A stretch of DNA of 64,000 nucleotides. Origin: Anoplopoma fimbria (taxonomy: Eukaryota; Chordata; Actinopteri; Perciformes; Anoplopomatidae). The stretch lies in assembly GCF_027596085.1 (NCBI RefSeq), contig NC_072450.1, positions 30,161,676 through 30,225,675 on the forward strand. Reading direction: 5' to 3'. The translations under genes were made by a program, and so were the position numbers. The notes under the pieces are model-generated. The model was not told where the DNA came from and did not search any database. It saw nothing but the letters and a program-made list of their open reading frames with translations. This document shows positions 46,759 to 55,988 of this stretch, one piece after another. The number at the start of each line of letters is the position of its first letter. The stretch's first letter is position 1.

Positions 46759-46802
<44 letters not shown>
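46759..46802. repeat. (AT)n microsatellite at Tc1 target
   Basis: About 44 bp of AT dinucleotides directly abut the left end of the Tc1 element at 46810. Tc1 elements insert at TA. Confidence 0.9.
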
Positions 46803-46809
<7 letters not shown>

Positions 46810-46811
<2 letters not shown>

Positions 46812-48304
46812 GTGGGTAAAATAAGTATTTAACACGTCACCATTTTTTCTCAGTAAATATATTAAGGTGCTATTGACATGAAATTTTCACCAGATGTTGG
46901 CAACAACCCAAGTAATCCATACATACAAAGACAACCAAACAAATAAGTTCAGAAATTAAGTTATGTGTAATAAAATGGAATGACACAGGAATAAAGTATT
47001 GAACACGCTTACTGAAATTTATTTAATACTTCGTACAAAAGCCTTTGTTGGTAATGACAGCTTCAAGACGCCTCCTGTATGGAGAAACTAGTCGCATGCA
47101 TTGCTCAGGTGTGATTTTGGCCCATTCTTCCACACAAACAGTCTTCAAATCTTGAAGGTTCCGTGAGCCTCTTCTATGAACTCTGATCTTTAGTTCTTTC
47201 CATAGATTTTCTATTGGATTCAAGTCAGGTGATTGGCTGGGCCATTCTAGCAGCTTTATTTTCTTTCTCTGAAACCAATTGAGAGTTTCCTTGGCTGTGT
47301 GTTTGGGATCATTGTCTTGCTGAAATGTCCACCCTCTTTTCATCTTCATCATCCTGGTAGATGGCAGCAGATTTTTATCAAGAATGTGCAACGCTTCTGT
47401 ACAAGACTGGGACTCAGACGCAGAAGGAAGCAACAGAGACAAAATATAGTTCAAAATAAACTTTACTTAAACTCCAGAGGTCATAGCGACCAAGTCCATT
47501 CAGGGAAAAAGCACAAAATCCAAAGTCTGTAATCCAAGCAAAGTCAAAAACCAGGCAAGTAAACACAAGGAAATTGCGACAGGAACCCATGTGCACACTA
47601 AGGAGACAAAGGCAATCTGGCAGAGGGGAAGTGGAAACACAGGGTCTAAATAGGGCAAGCTTAATTACAAACAAGGTACAGGTGTGTGGGGAAACCTACA
47701 GGAAGTAAAACTAGACACCATACACAAGAACCGTGACAACAAAATAAAACAGGAAGTGAATACAAAAGAAAACAGACTGAACAGATCATCACAGAATGTC
47801 TTGGTACATTTTTCCATTCATCCTTCCTTCAATTATATGAAGTTTGCCAGTGCCGTATGCTGAAAAACAGCCCCACACCAGGATGTTCCCACCTCCAAAC
47901 TTCACTGTTGGTATGGTGTTTTTGGGGTGATGTGCAGTGCCATTTGACCAGAGCACCTGGTCGTGGCCGGTTTATGGTGAAGTTATGTTCTTTCCATTTC
48001 CGGATTATGGCCCCAACAGTGCTCACTGGAACATTCAGAAGTTTAGAAATCCTTCTGTAACCAATGCCATCTGTATGTTTTGCAACAATATGGTTGCAAA
48101 GGTCTTGAGAGAGCTCTTTGCTTTTACCCATCATGAGATGTTTCTTGTGTGACACCTTGGTAATGAGACACCTTTTTATAGGCCATCAGTTGGGACTGAA
48201 CCAGCTGATATTAATTTGAACTGACAAGGGGCAGGATGCTTTCTAATTACTGATAGATTTTAGCTGGTGTCTTGGCTTTCCATGCCTTTTTGCACCTCCC
48301 TTTC
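46810..48304 (-). pseudogene. Tc1-like transposon with two nested insertions
   Basis: The left end 'cagtgggtaaaataagta' carries 'aagtatttaacacg' (46823-46836), repeated as 'aagtattgaacacg' at 46994-47007, the IR/DR layout. The transposase is on the minus strand. The N-terminal helix-turn-helix region is at 48155-47965 ('GKSKELSQDLCNHIVAKHTD', 'VPVSTVGAIIRKWKEHN'). The linker and the first catalytic Asp are missing by internal deletion. Then comes '[18 protein letters not shown]' (about 47930-47875). After the 405-bp insertion come '[13 protein letters not shown]' (second Asp) and '[15 protein letters not shown]' (third acidic residue), ending at 47023. The right end is cut by the ttgaa-tailed repeat at 48305. 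It is inactive. Confidence 0.85.
47388..47792. mobile_element. 405-bp nonautonomous insertion with 7-bp target duplication
   Basis: 'agaatgt' occurs at 47381-47387 and again at 47793-47799. Removing 47388-47792 plus one copy restores continuous Tc1 transposase coding sequence, so both borders are exact. The insert begins 'gcaacgcttctgtacaagac' and ends 'gaacagatcatcac'. It has the 'aaataaactttacttaaact' and 'aaccaggcaagtaaacacaa' type sequence of a family also represented at 4319-4992. There is no protein. A 7-bp duplication does not settle the superfamily. Confidence 0.8.
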
Positions 48305-49333
48305 TTCAATTCAATTCAATTCAGTTTATTTTCTATAGCCCAGAATCACAAATTACAAATTTGCCTCAGAGGGCTTTACAATCTGTACACATGCGACATC
48401 CTCTGTCCTTCCCTCACATCGGCACAGGAAAAACTCCCCTAAAAAAACCCTTTAACAGGGAGAAAAATGGAAGAAACCTATGGGAGAGCGACAGAGGAGG
48501 GATCCTTCTCCCAGGATGGACAGAATGCAATAGATGTCATGTGTACAGAATGAACAGCATAACAGAGATACAACACATTCAATGTATATGACATAAATTA
48601 TTCATATAATAAGACTACTTATAATAACAGCAGCAATTATTATCGTATAATTATAATTATGAAAATAGGGATAGTAATGTGATTAATAATAATCGAAGTA
48701 GCAGTGGGTGTCAGTCGGCTCACAGCAGGAGGCACGACTACGGTCCAGGTACCACAACGATTCATGGAAACCTGCAGAGCGAGAAAGCAAAAGGGCTTCA
48801 GGGTGGAAGTAAAGCTAAAATGCTTAATGGTACAGGTAATAGTAATAGTAATGTGACTAGTAATAATAATGGTGGTAGCAGTCGGTGTCAGCAGGGCCGT
48901 AGCAGGATGCACGACCACGGTCCAGGTACAGCCACGATTTATAGAAGCCTGCGAAGCGAGAAAGCACAAAGACTCCAGGGTAGAAGCAAGTCAATAAGCG
49001 TAATAGTACAGGCAATAATAATAGTAATGTGACTAATAATGATAGTGGTAGTAGTAGTGGGTGTCAGCAGGGCCTCAGCAGGTGGCACAATGACAGTCCA
49101 AATATAACCCAGATTCCTGGGAACCTGCGAGGCGAGAAAGCACAAGAACTCCGGGGAAGAAGCAAAATCAGTAATGTGCATAAATAGGAGATTAATACAT
49201 AAAGAGGGAGTGAGAGAAGAGGAGAGAGGAGCTCAGTGTATCCTAGGTAGTCCCCGGCTGTCTAGGCATATAGCAGCATATCTAGGGGCTGGGCCAAGGC
49301 GCTTATAGTTAGGGCTGGGCCAAGCCAGCCCTA
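48305..49333 (-). mobile_element. ttgaa-tailed repeat, copy D (three modules)
   Basis: The longest copy. It has tail 'ttcaattcaattcaattcag' at 48305, the conserved block to about 48665, then three tandem 160-170-bp modules (about 48670-48838, 48839-49010, 49011-49165). Beyond these are more 5' sequence ('gagctcagtgtatcctaggt') and 'ggggctgggccaaggc'. At 49290-49333 the sequence folds back on itself ('gcttatagttagggctgg' against 'ccagcccta'), and at 49334 it meets the truncated LTR of the Gmr1-like element. It sits inside the Tc1 element, whose right end should lie beyond the Gypsy element and gap. Confidence 0.7.
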
Positions 49334-49980
49334 ATCGAGTGTGGGCAAAAAAATGAGGGCAATGGACTGAGGACTAAGAAAAGTGAAGTTTTAATCTCTC
49401 CAAAACATTCACAAACAAATAGAGCAACGTTCAAAATGAAAAGGAAATGACTGCATCAGTCCGCACACCAAACTAAGATAACATAACATAGCATATCATA
49501 TCATAACCAAAACATACGTTTCTCGTACTGGCCTCACGTCAAGCCAGCACCACCTTCAGCCCCCAAACACCAAATGAGAAAGCCCTTAAATAGGGAAATG
49601 GCAATTGGACCAATCACGGCCGTATGGGCCAGACCATTAGTTGGGGGAACATTATTTACCTAAAGCTAACAATCCAACATAACTGAACAGAAAGTACATT
49701 ATGTGAATACTAAATAAACATGATACTAAATAAACAATCACCAAATACATATATACCCACACCCTGTGCAGAACCGAAAGATATTTACAAAACAGCCGTT
49801 TCTATCAACACCCCCCTGGGCTATTCCCTGATACTCTGATCCTAAGCTCCCTTAGCATACTGCCCCCTACCGGGACGGAAGACCAATTTTACACCAGCCC
49901 AATATAATATATACGCACACAATATAATAATAATAATAATAATTCCTCTAATGCGGGACAGTGAGAAGGGGAGGATTTCA
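49334..49980 (-). repeat. 3' LTR of Gmr1-like element, outer end truncated
   Basis: Nearly identical to 54503-55134. I see one substitution (catatcatat versus catatcatac), three one-base differences in C runs and one (taa)n length change over more than 600 bp. In element sense the LTR begins TGA at 49980, overlapping the pol stop, after the purine-rich 'gtgggaaatgtgagaagg'. About 52 bp present at the end of the 5' LTR (54451-54502) are missing here, so the outer edge is not a normal LTR terminus. Confidence 0.8.
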
Positions 49981-52671
49981 CCTTCTCACATTTCCCACCA
50001 CCTCCGGAGTTTCGCCAACAGGATGGCGAGACAAAAAGTCTGCTACAGTATTCTGCCTTCCCGCTCGGTACTGCACCGTGAAACGAAATGGCTGCAGTGC
50101 CAAGAACCAGCGGGTGATGCGAGCATTTGAGTCTTTCATGCTCCCCAACCACCGCAAGGCGCGGTGATCAGTCTCTAGTGTAAAGTCTCTACCCAGCAGG
50201 TAGTATTTCAAAGTGTCTAGTGCCCACTTGACAGCTAGGCACTCTAGCTCGACTGCCGCATACCTGGTCTCCCTGGGGAACAACTTGCGGCTTACATAAG
50301 CTACAGGCTTCATGTTGTCCCCCTCCCCTTGAAGCAGTACTGCCCCAAGACCAACACCAGATGCGTCGGTCTGGACAGTGAAGTGCTGTTCGAAGTCCGG
50401 GCTCTGGAGCACAGGATCCTTGCAGAGCGCCCCCTTTAAGTCCAGGAACGCCCGCTCCTGCTCCTCCCCCCACTGTATCTTGGCGAAGCCTGACTTCCTG
50501 GTCAGGTCAGTCAAGGGAGCTGCTCGTCGGGCGAAGTCTGGCACAAAACGGCGGTACCAGCCCACCAGACCCAGGAACGACCTCACGTCCTTCTGAGTCT
50601 TGGGGCGCTGGCATTCCTGTACCGCCTGGACCTTGTCCTTTTGTGGCCGAATCACACCCCGGCCTAGAATATGGCCAAGGTACGTCACCTCCTCCTGGGC
50701 TATCGCACACTTGAGGGGGTGGATGGTCAGCCCCGCCCGCTGGATGCGCTGCAGCACGTCATCGAGGTGCCGCAGATGGTCTTCCCAGGTGACGCTGTAC
50801 ACCACAATGTCGTCCAGGTAGGCTGCCGCAAAGCCGTCTGTGCCCGCCAAGACGATATCCATCAGTCGCTGGAAACTGGCTGGTGCCCCCTGCAGGCCAA
50901 AGGGCATTACCAGAAACTGGAAAAGCCCCTGTGGGGTCCGAAAGGCTGAGCAATGCCTGGCCTCCTTCGCCAAGGGCACCTGCCAGTAGCCCTTGCATAA
51001 ATCCAGGGTAGTGATGTAGGACGCTTTTCCCAGGCGCTCAATCAAGTCCTCGAGCCGGGGCATTGGGTAAGCGTCAAAGTGTGATTGGGCATTCACCTGG
51101 CGGAAGTCAATACAAAAGCGCATAGTGCCATCCTTCTTGGGCACTAGCACCACCGGGTTACTCCACTCACTGGAGGACCTCTCAATCACCCCCAAAGCCA
51201 ACATCTCCTCCACCTCGGCTTTGAGGCACGGCAGGAGACGCTCAGGAACCCGGTACATCCGTTTGCGCACAGGGGTAGTGTCTTTGAGAGGAATGGAGTG
51301 TTCCACAATGGTCGTGAACCCCGGCCTTTCTTGGAAAAGGCCAGGAGGCAGAATCCCCGCTAGCTCCTTCTGCTGGCGGGAGGTCAGGTGAGACAGGTCC
51401 AGGGTGGAGGACTGCTGGCTGATGGGGAAGAACTGCTCTGGACACTCCTCTTCCTCCGCCACAGCCTGCACCCTGAGCTGCAGTTCCGGTGGCCTCTCAT
51501 GCCACTCCTTCAGAAGGTTGACATGAAAGGTCCGCCTGGGTTTCCGTCTGCCAGGGAGGTCAACCTCGTAGGTCACCGGACCCATTTTCCGCACCACCTC
51601 GTAAGGCCCTTGCCACTTAGCAAGCAGCTTGTTCTCCGAGGTGGGCAGGAGAAGCAGAACTTTCTGGCCCGGTTGGAGGATCCTCTTCCTGGCAGACTTG
51701 TCGTACCAGGTCTTTTGTTGTGACTGGGCTTGCTCCATGTTGGACCGCACTAGCTCAGTCATCTCCTCCATCTTGTTCCTCATTTCGAGGACATGAGCTA
51801 CCAGGCTCTGGGTCATGGGCGTCTCAGGTCCCGCCCATGCCTCTCTCAGCACATCCAACGGGCCCCTCACCTGTCGGCCATAGAGCAGTTCAAACGGTGA
51901 GAAGCCAGTGGAGGCCTGGGGAACCTCCCGGTAGGCAAAGAGCAAGTAGGGCAGCCAGTGGTCCCAGTCCTTCCCATTGACTGCAACAAACTTCCTCAAC
52001 ATGCCCTTTAACGTTTGATTATAGCGCTCCACAAGGCCATCTGTCTGAGGGTGGTAAGGAGTGGTCCGAATGCCCTTAATGCCTAATAAGCTGTACACCT
52101 GCTTTAAGGTCTTTGAAAGGAATGCAGTGCCCTGGTCAGTGAGGACCTCCTGGGGAATTCCTACCCTCGAAAAAAGTTGCAACAGGGCCTGTGCTATTGG
52201 ACGGGCCGAAATCCTGCGCAGCGGGAAGGCCTCGGGGTAGCGGGTAGCATAGTCGCAGATAACTAATATATACCTGTAGCCTGTTTTGGTCCTTTCCAGG
52301 GGTCCAACAAGGTCCATTGCTATGCGGGCAAAGGGAACCTCTATTATAGGGAGTGACTGTAGTGGGTAAGGGCTAGTTCTCCTATTGCTAGTTACCTGGC
52401 ACTCGGGACAGGTTTTGCAATACTGCTGCACATCGATATAGAGCCCTGGCCAATAAAACCTGGCTGCAATCCTTTCATAGCTCTTGGCATTACTCAAGTG
52501 ACCTGACCAAGGTATTTTATGACCCATAGCTAACACCCGTTCTCTGAGCTGTTTAGGCACAACCAGCTGCTCTGCCCTGCCCTCTCCTGGCTGATGGTAC
52601 AACAGCCCTTCTCTTACCCGGTAGCTCTCTCCCGACAAAGCTGGAGGTACATCTCCTCTCTCTGTAACTGT
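49978..52671 (-). CDS. pol: Gmr1-like pol: integrase, reverse transcriptase, RNase H
   Basis: Open from 52671 to a TGA at 49978-49980, in the -1 frame relative to gag-protease, with 58 nt overlap; no own ATG is needed if it is made by frameshifting. Residues below count from the TTG codon at 52638 as 1. The integrase comes first: zinc finger H40, H47, C77, C80; catalytic D109, D168 and E204 ('TDGLVERYNQ', D-D35-E); chromatin-side C-terminal region to about 390. RT follows: 'TTLDLCKG' (D546) and 'YLDDIVVY' (D609, D610). RNase H is last: D758 ('TDAS'), E797, D824 ('ETDH') and D867 ('VADFLSRH'). All catalytic residues are present and there is no stop, so it may be active. Ordinary Gypsy pol ends with integrase. 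Integrase-first order is the hallmark of the Gmr1 group, first described from cod. Confidence 0.92.
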   Translation of the reverse strand, partial: TVTERGDVPPALSGESYRVREGLLYHQPGEGRAEQLVVPKQLRERVLAMGHKIPWSGHLSNAKSYERIAARFYWPGLYIDVQQYCKTCPECQVTSNRRTSPYPLQSLPIIEVPFARIAMDLVGPLERTKTGYRYILVICDYATRYPEAFPLRRISARPIAQALLQLFSRVGIPQEVLTDQGTAFLSKTLKQVYSLLGIKGIRTTPYHPQTDGLVERYNQTLKGMLRKFVAVNGKDWDHWLPYLLFAYREVPQASTGFSPFELLYGRQVRGPLDVLREAWAGPETPMTQSLVAHVLEMRNKMEEMTELVRSNMEQAQSQQKTWYDKSARKRILQPGQKVLLLLPTSENKLLAKWQGPYEVVRKMGPVTYEVDLPGRRKPRRTFHVNLLKEWHERPPELQLRVQAVAEEEECPEQFFPISQQSSTLDLSHLTSRQQKELAGILPPGLFQERPGFTTIVEHSIPLKDTTPVRKRMYRVPERLLPCLKAEVEEMLALGVIERSSSEWSNPVVLVPKKDGTMRFCIDFRQVNAQSHFDAYPMPRLEDLIERLGKASYITTLDLCKGYWQVPLAKEARHCSAFRTPQGLFQFLVMPFGLQGAPASFQRLMDIVLAGTDGFAAAYLDDIVVYSVTWEDHLRHLDDVLQRIQRAGLTIHPLKCAIAQEEVTYLGHILGRGVIRPQKDKVQAVQECQRPKTQKDVRSFLGLVGWYRRFVPDFARRAAPLTDLTRKSGFAKIQWGEEQERAFLDLKGALCKDPVLQSPDFEQHFTVQTDASGVGLGAVLLQGEGDNMKPVAYVSRKLFPRETRYAAVELECLAVKWALDTLKYYLLGRDFTLETDHRALRWLGSMKDSNARITRWFLALQPFRFTVQYRAGRQNTVADFLSRHPVGETPEVVGNVRR

Positions 52672-54341
52672 TCAAAATTAACTGAGATATCACCCCAATC
52701 TGCATCTGGTTCTGCAAGTGGTAACTCAGCATTTCTCTCCACCGTGCCCACTAGCCTATCCCGCCTGACCTGCATGCGGGTCTTTTTACCCCTCACTCTG
52801 GCAGGAGGAGCAATTTCTCCTTCTGCAAAAGGCATGTCCCTTAGGGTAGCTAGCTCAGCAGGCTCCTCTGTCTCTTCTCCAGGAGCCCCTGCTCGGCTCT
52901 GGGACCGGGTGACCACCACATTAACTGGCTTGCTGGCCTGCACCAGCTCTGGCAGAACCAGTATATCCTGGCCTATGACGACTGCATGGCTCAGCCTCTC
53001 TACCACACCAACAATCATCTGGTACGCCTGCCCTCTGACCTCCAGATAGACTTCAGCTGTGGGGTACTCATGTTCATCCCCATTAACACATAGAATCCTG
53101 AGGTTCCTACCCTGCACAAAATCCCTTGCCTTCACTAGGTGGGGCTGCACTAGTGTCTGGGTACTTCCGGTGTCTAACAGGGCAGTGGCTTCCTTCCCAT
53201 TAACTAGGACAGTGGTAGTCTGCAGTCTTCCCCCAAAACCTGTATCACCCTCCCCTGATCTCGGGATACAGCTATGGCCAGAGAGTCTAGGCTTCAATTT
53301 GGGACAATCCGGCTTAATATGACCCTCCTCACGGCAATAGAAGCAGACCACCGGTCCTCCGGGCTTCTGCCCTTGCACTACTCTAGGCTTGTCATACCTA
53401 TACGACTTCTGGGCAGGCACTCTATTGGGCTCATTAGTCTTTGGACCACCCGCATGACCAAAACCCCCAGACCTACTTTGGGCTGCTGGAATAGAGTAGG
53501 ACTCCTGTCGGTAACTCTTCTGGCCTCGCCGCGCCGCCATGAAGTTCTCCACCAGCTCTGCCGCACGCTGGCCACTCTGGGGTTGGTGCTCTTTCACCCA
53601 GATTCGGATGTCTGGAGCCAGGGTCCGGAGAAACTGCTCCAGGATGAGCACTTCTGCCACTTCTTCGACTGATTTATCCGCCGGCCTGATCCACTTTTCA
53701 AAGAGATCCCTAAGGCGGGTGTACAGCTCTCGGGGGGACTCACCAGGTCTGACGTCCGGTTCGCGGAACCTCCTCCGGTAAACCTCCTCGTTGATTGCAT
53801 ACTTGTGAAGGATGGCCTCCTTCACTCGGTTATAGTCAGTGGCATGATCCATATTCATTGCCACATAGGCGCTGCGTGCTTTTCCGGTGAGGTAGGGCAC
53901 TAGAAAGACTGCCCAATCCTCTCTTGGCCAACGATAAGCCATTGCTAACCTCTCGAATGTTATGAGGTACTGCTCAATGTCGTCCTCCTCTTCCAGCCTG
54001 GGAATGGCCGCCCTGGGCCAGGTCACGGGCGCTGCTGCTGGTGCAGGTGCTGGTGCAGGTGCTGGTGCAGGTGCTGATGCAGGTGCCAATGCCGGAGCTG
54101 GTGCTGGATCCGCTGCAGATGAAGGCCTCCGGTCAGCCTCGACGTCCTCCCTGAGCTGGTTCAGCTGCATTTGGACACTCCTCCAGCGCTGCTCCTGCTT
54201 GGACGCCTCCCGCTCGAAGAGCCTACGCACTGCGGTAAGGTCCGACTCCTCAGGCGGGTCTCCGCCGGATGCCTGGTCCTCACCATGGCCGTCTTCCTCC
54301 TCCATCTCGAGTAGAACCCCTCGGGACAGCCTCTGCTCCAT
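52614..54341 (-). CDS. gag: Gmr1-like gag-protease polyprotein
   Basis: The frame is open upstream to 54494, but that part covers the primer-binding site, so I take the ATG at 54341 ('MEQRLSRGVL') as start. Numbering from 54494, features are: an acidic stretch (64-88); a coiled-coil-like helix (89-122); an Ala-Pro run (129-156); a SCAN-like capsid region ('YNRVKEAILHKYAINEEVYR' through 'VEEVAEVLILEQFLRTLAPD', 221-320); a CCHC knuckle C384-C387-H392-C397; and the protease active site 'ALLDTGSTQTLVQ' with D441. It ends in a taa at 52614 and overlaps pol by 58 nt. The product would form the capsid and release it by proteolysis. No internal stop. Confidence 0.9.
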   Translation of the reverse strand: MEQRLSRGVLLEMEEEDGHGEDQASGGDPPEESDLTAVRRLFEREASKQEQRWRSVQMQLNQLREDVEADRRPSSAADPAPAPALAPASAPAPAPAPAPAPAAAPVTWPRAAIPRLEEEDDIEQYLITFERLAMAYRWPREDWAVFLVPYLTGKARSAYVAMNMDHATDYNRVKEAILHKYAINEEVYRRRFREPDVRPGESPRELYTRLRDLFEKWIRPADKSVEEVAEVLILEQFLRTLAPDIRIWVKEHQPQSGQRAAELVENFMAARRGQKSYRQESYSIPAAQSRSGGFGHAGGPKTNEPNRVPAQKSYRYDKPRVVQGQKPGGPVVCFYCREEGHIKPDCPKLKPRLSGHSCIPRSGEGDTGFGGRLQTTTVLVNGKEATALLDTGSTQTLVQPHLVKARDFVQGRNLRILCVNGDEHEYPTAEVYLEVRGQAYQMIVGVVERLSHAVVIGQDILVLPELVQASKPVNVVVTRSQSRAGAPGEETEEPAELATLRDMPFAEGEIAPPARVRGKKTRMQVRRDRLVGTVERNAELPLAEPDADWGDISVNFEQLQREEMYLQLCRERATG

Positions 54342-54430
54342 TCGTCGCCAGATTCGGCCTCGTCCTCGCTGTCCACCGAGTCCTCGTCTTCCCCCTCGTC
54401 TCTCCAGTTTCTCAGATGGCGTTGAAAAAA

Positions 54431-54448
54431 ATCCCACCACTGCCACCA
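54431..54448 (-). promoter_or_regulatory. Primer-binding site, tRNA-Leu type
   Basis: In element sense it reads 'tggtggcagtggtgggat', matching the complement of the 3' end of tRNA-Leu(AAG) at 17 of 18 positions as I remember that tRNA. It lies two bases inside the LTR end at 54451. The other Gmr1-like element here (30110) uses a lysine-type site, so the two belong to different lineages. Confidence 0.7.
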
Positions 54449-54450
54449 AA

Positions 54451-55134
54451 TGTGAGGGACCGGCGTGTCCCCCACGTATCTGGGATACGGCCAACTGGGA
54501 ATTTCGAGTGTGGGCAAAAAAATGAGGGCAATGGACTGAGGACTAAGAAAAGTGAAGTTTTAATCTCTCCAAAACATTCACAAACAAATAGAGCAACGTT
54601 CAAAATGAAAAGGAAATGACTGCATCAGTCCGCACACCAAACTAAGATAACATAACATAGCATATCATACCATAACCAAAACATACGTTTCTCGTACTGG
54701 CCTCACGTCAAGCCAGCACCACCTTCAGCCCCAAACACCAAATGAGAAAGCCCTTAAATAGGGAAATGGCAATTGGACCAATCACGGCCGTATGGGCCAG
54801 ACCATTAGTTGGGGGAACATTATTTACCTAAAGCTAACAATCCAACATAACTGAACAGAAAGTACATTATGTGAATACTAAATAAACATGATACTAAATA
54901 AACAATCACCAAATACATATATACCCACACCCTGTGCAGAACCGAAAGATATTTACAAAACAGCCGTTTCTATCAACACCCCCTGGGCTATTCCCTGATA
55001 CTCTGATCCTAAGCTCCTTAGCATACTGCCCCCTACCGGGACGGAAGACCAATTTTACACCAGCCCAATATAATATATACGCACACAATATAATAATAAT
55101 AATAATAATAATTCCTCTAATGCGGGACAGTGAG
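54451..55134 (-). repeat. 5' LTR of Gmr1-like element, running into gap
   Basis: The inner end is 'tgtgaggg' (plus view) at 54451, giving an LTR ending ..CTCACA in element sense, followed two bases later by the primer site. From 54503 it matches the 3' LTR. The last 15 bp expected from the 3' copy ('aaggggaggatttca') would fall in the gap at 55135. Estimated full length is about 700 bp. It should contain the promoter, but I see no clear TATA box to name. Confidence 0.8.
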
Positions 55135-55234
55135 NNNNNNNNNNNNNNNNNNNNNNNNNNNNNNNNNNNNNNNNNNNNNNNNNNNNNNNNNNNNNNNNNN
55201 NNNNNNNNNNNNNNNNNNNNNNNNNNNNNNNNNN
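55135..55234. other. Assembly gap (100 N)
   Basis: Exactly 100 N, a placeholder of unknown true length. It hides the outer edge of the Gmr1-like 5' LTR and possibly the rest of the interrupted ttgaa-tailed repeat and Tc1 element. Confidence 0.99.
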
Positions 55235-55242
55235 CTACAATC

Positions 55243-55427
55243 CTTCATTCATTCATCTTCCGTTACCGCTTACCCTGTTAAGGGTCGCGGGGGGGCTGGA
55301 GCCGATCCCAGCTGTCATTGGGTGAAGGCACGGTACACCCTGGACAGGTCTCCAGACTGTGGGGCTGACATAGACAGACAACCATTCAGGCTCACATCCA
55401 CACCTATGGGCAATTTATCTTCAATTA
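55243..55427 (-). mobile_element. tRNA-headed SINE, tail half
   Basis: Same family as 41849-42211: (tcat)n tail, 'aagggtcgcgggggggctgg', 'ccctggacaggtctccag' and 'cacacctatgggcaattta'. 'ctacaatc' lies at 55235-55242 just outside it and again at 56171-56178, the target duplication of the whole SINE. The SINE is split by a hAT remnant at 55428. Confidence 0.85.
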
Positions 55428-55988
55428 AAGATTTGTAGGAAAGCAGGCCCATCGCAGCCACTAATACTGATAAAACTTGATGGCTCACACATATCTGCAC
55501 TAATTTTGTTTTGTTTTGCACAGGTTGCACGTTATTGTTGTTTTGAAAGATATGCAGTGTAAAACTCAGTAAAACTCTTTATTGCCAAATATTTGAACTT
55601 GTTTTGTTTAGTTTTTCACAGGTTGCAGGTTTATTGTTATTATCTTGAAAAGATATTCAGTGCAAAACAGGTTAATTGCAGCCACAATAAGCTATTTTTG
55701 CCAAATATTAGTTCTTTTTTGCACAGATAGAACTTTATTTGCATTGTTCTAACAAAGTGATTGCACATTTTATTTGTTTTTGTCTAATGGAGCAATCTAC
55801 TTGAAAGTGATTGCAATTTTCTTTATTCTATTATTTGAAAAAGCACAGATGGAGGAGTCACAAAATGTTGTTATTTAAAAAAAAAAATCAACATGGATCA
55901 TTTTGTTACAATTTTGTTGGGGCGGTGGGGCATGAACATTTCTTTTCCTCCAAAGTGGGGCGTGACAGAAAAAGTTTTAGAACCACTG
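55428..55988. mobile_element. hAT-type remnant inside the SINE
   Basis: The right edge 'aaaaagttttagaaccactg' is the inverse of the common hAT terminus 'cagtggttct..aac'. 'aatta' flanks both sides (55423-55427 and 55989-55993), a shortened match to the 8-bp duplication hAT elements normally make. The left terminus is not recognisable. AT-rich, noncoding. Confidence 0.55.

Noticed and set aside
54342..54494. Upstream extension of the Gypsy gag frame to an ATG at 54494
   Set aside because: This part runs through the LTR end and the primer-binding site; the ATG at 54341 is a better start.
55129..55134. 'gtgag' beside the gap, first read as evidence for tandem Gypsy copies
   Set aside because: The LTR itself extends past this point (its true end is about 15 bp further by comparison with 49967-49980), so no tandem copy is needed.
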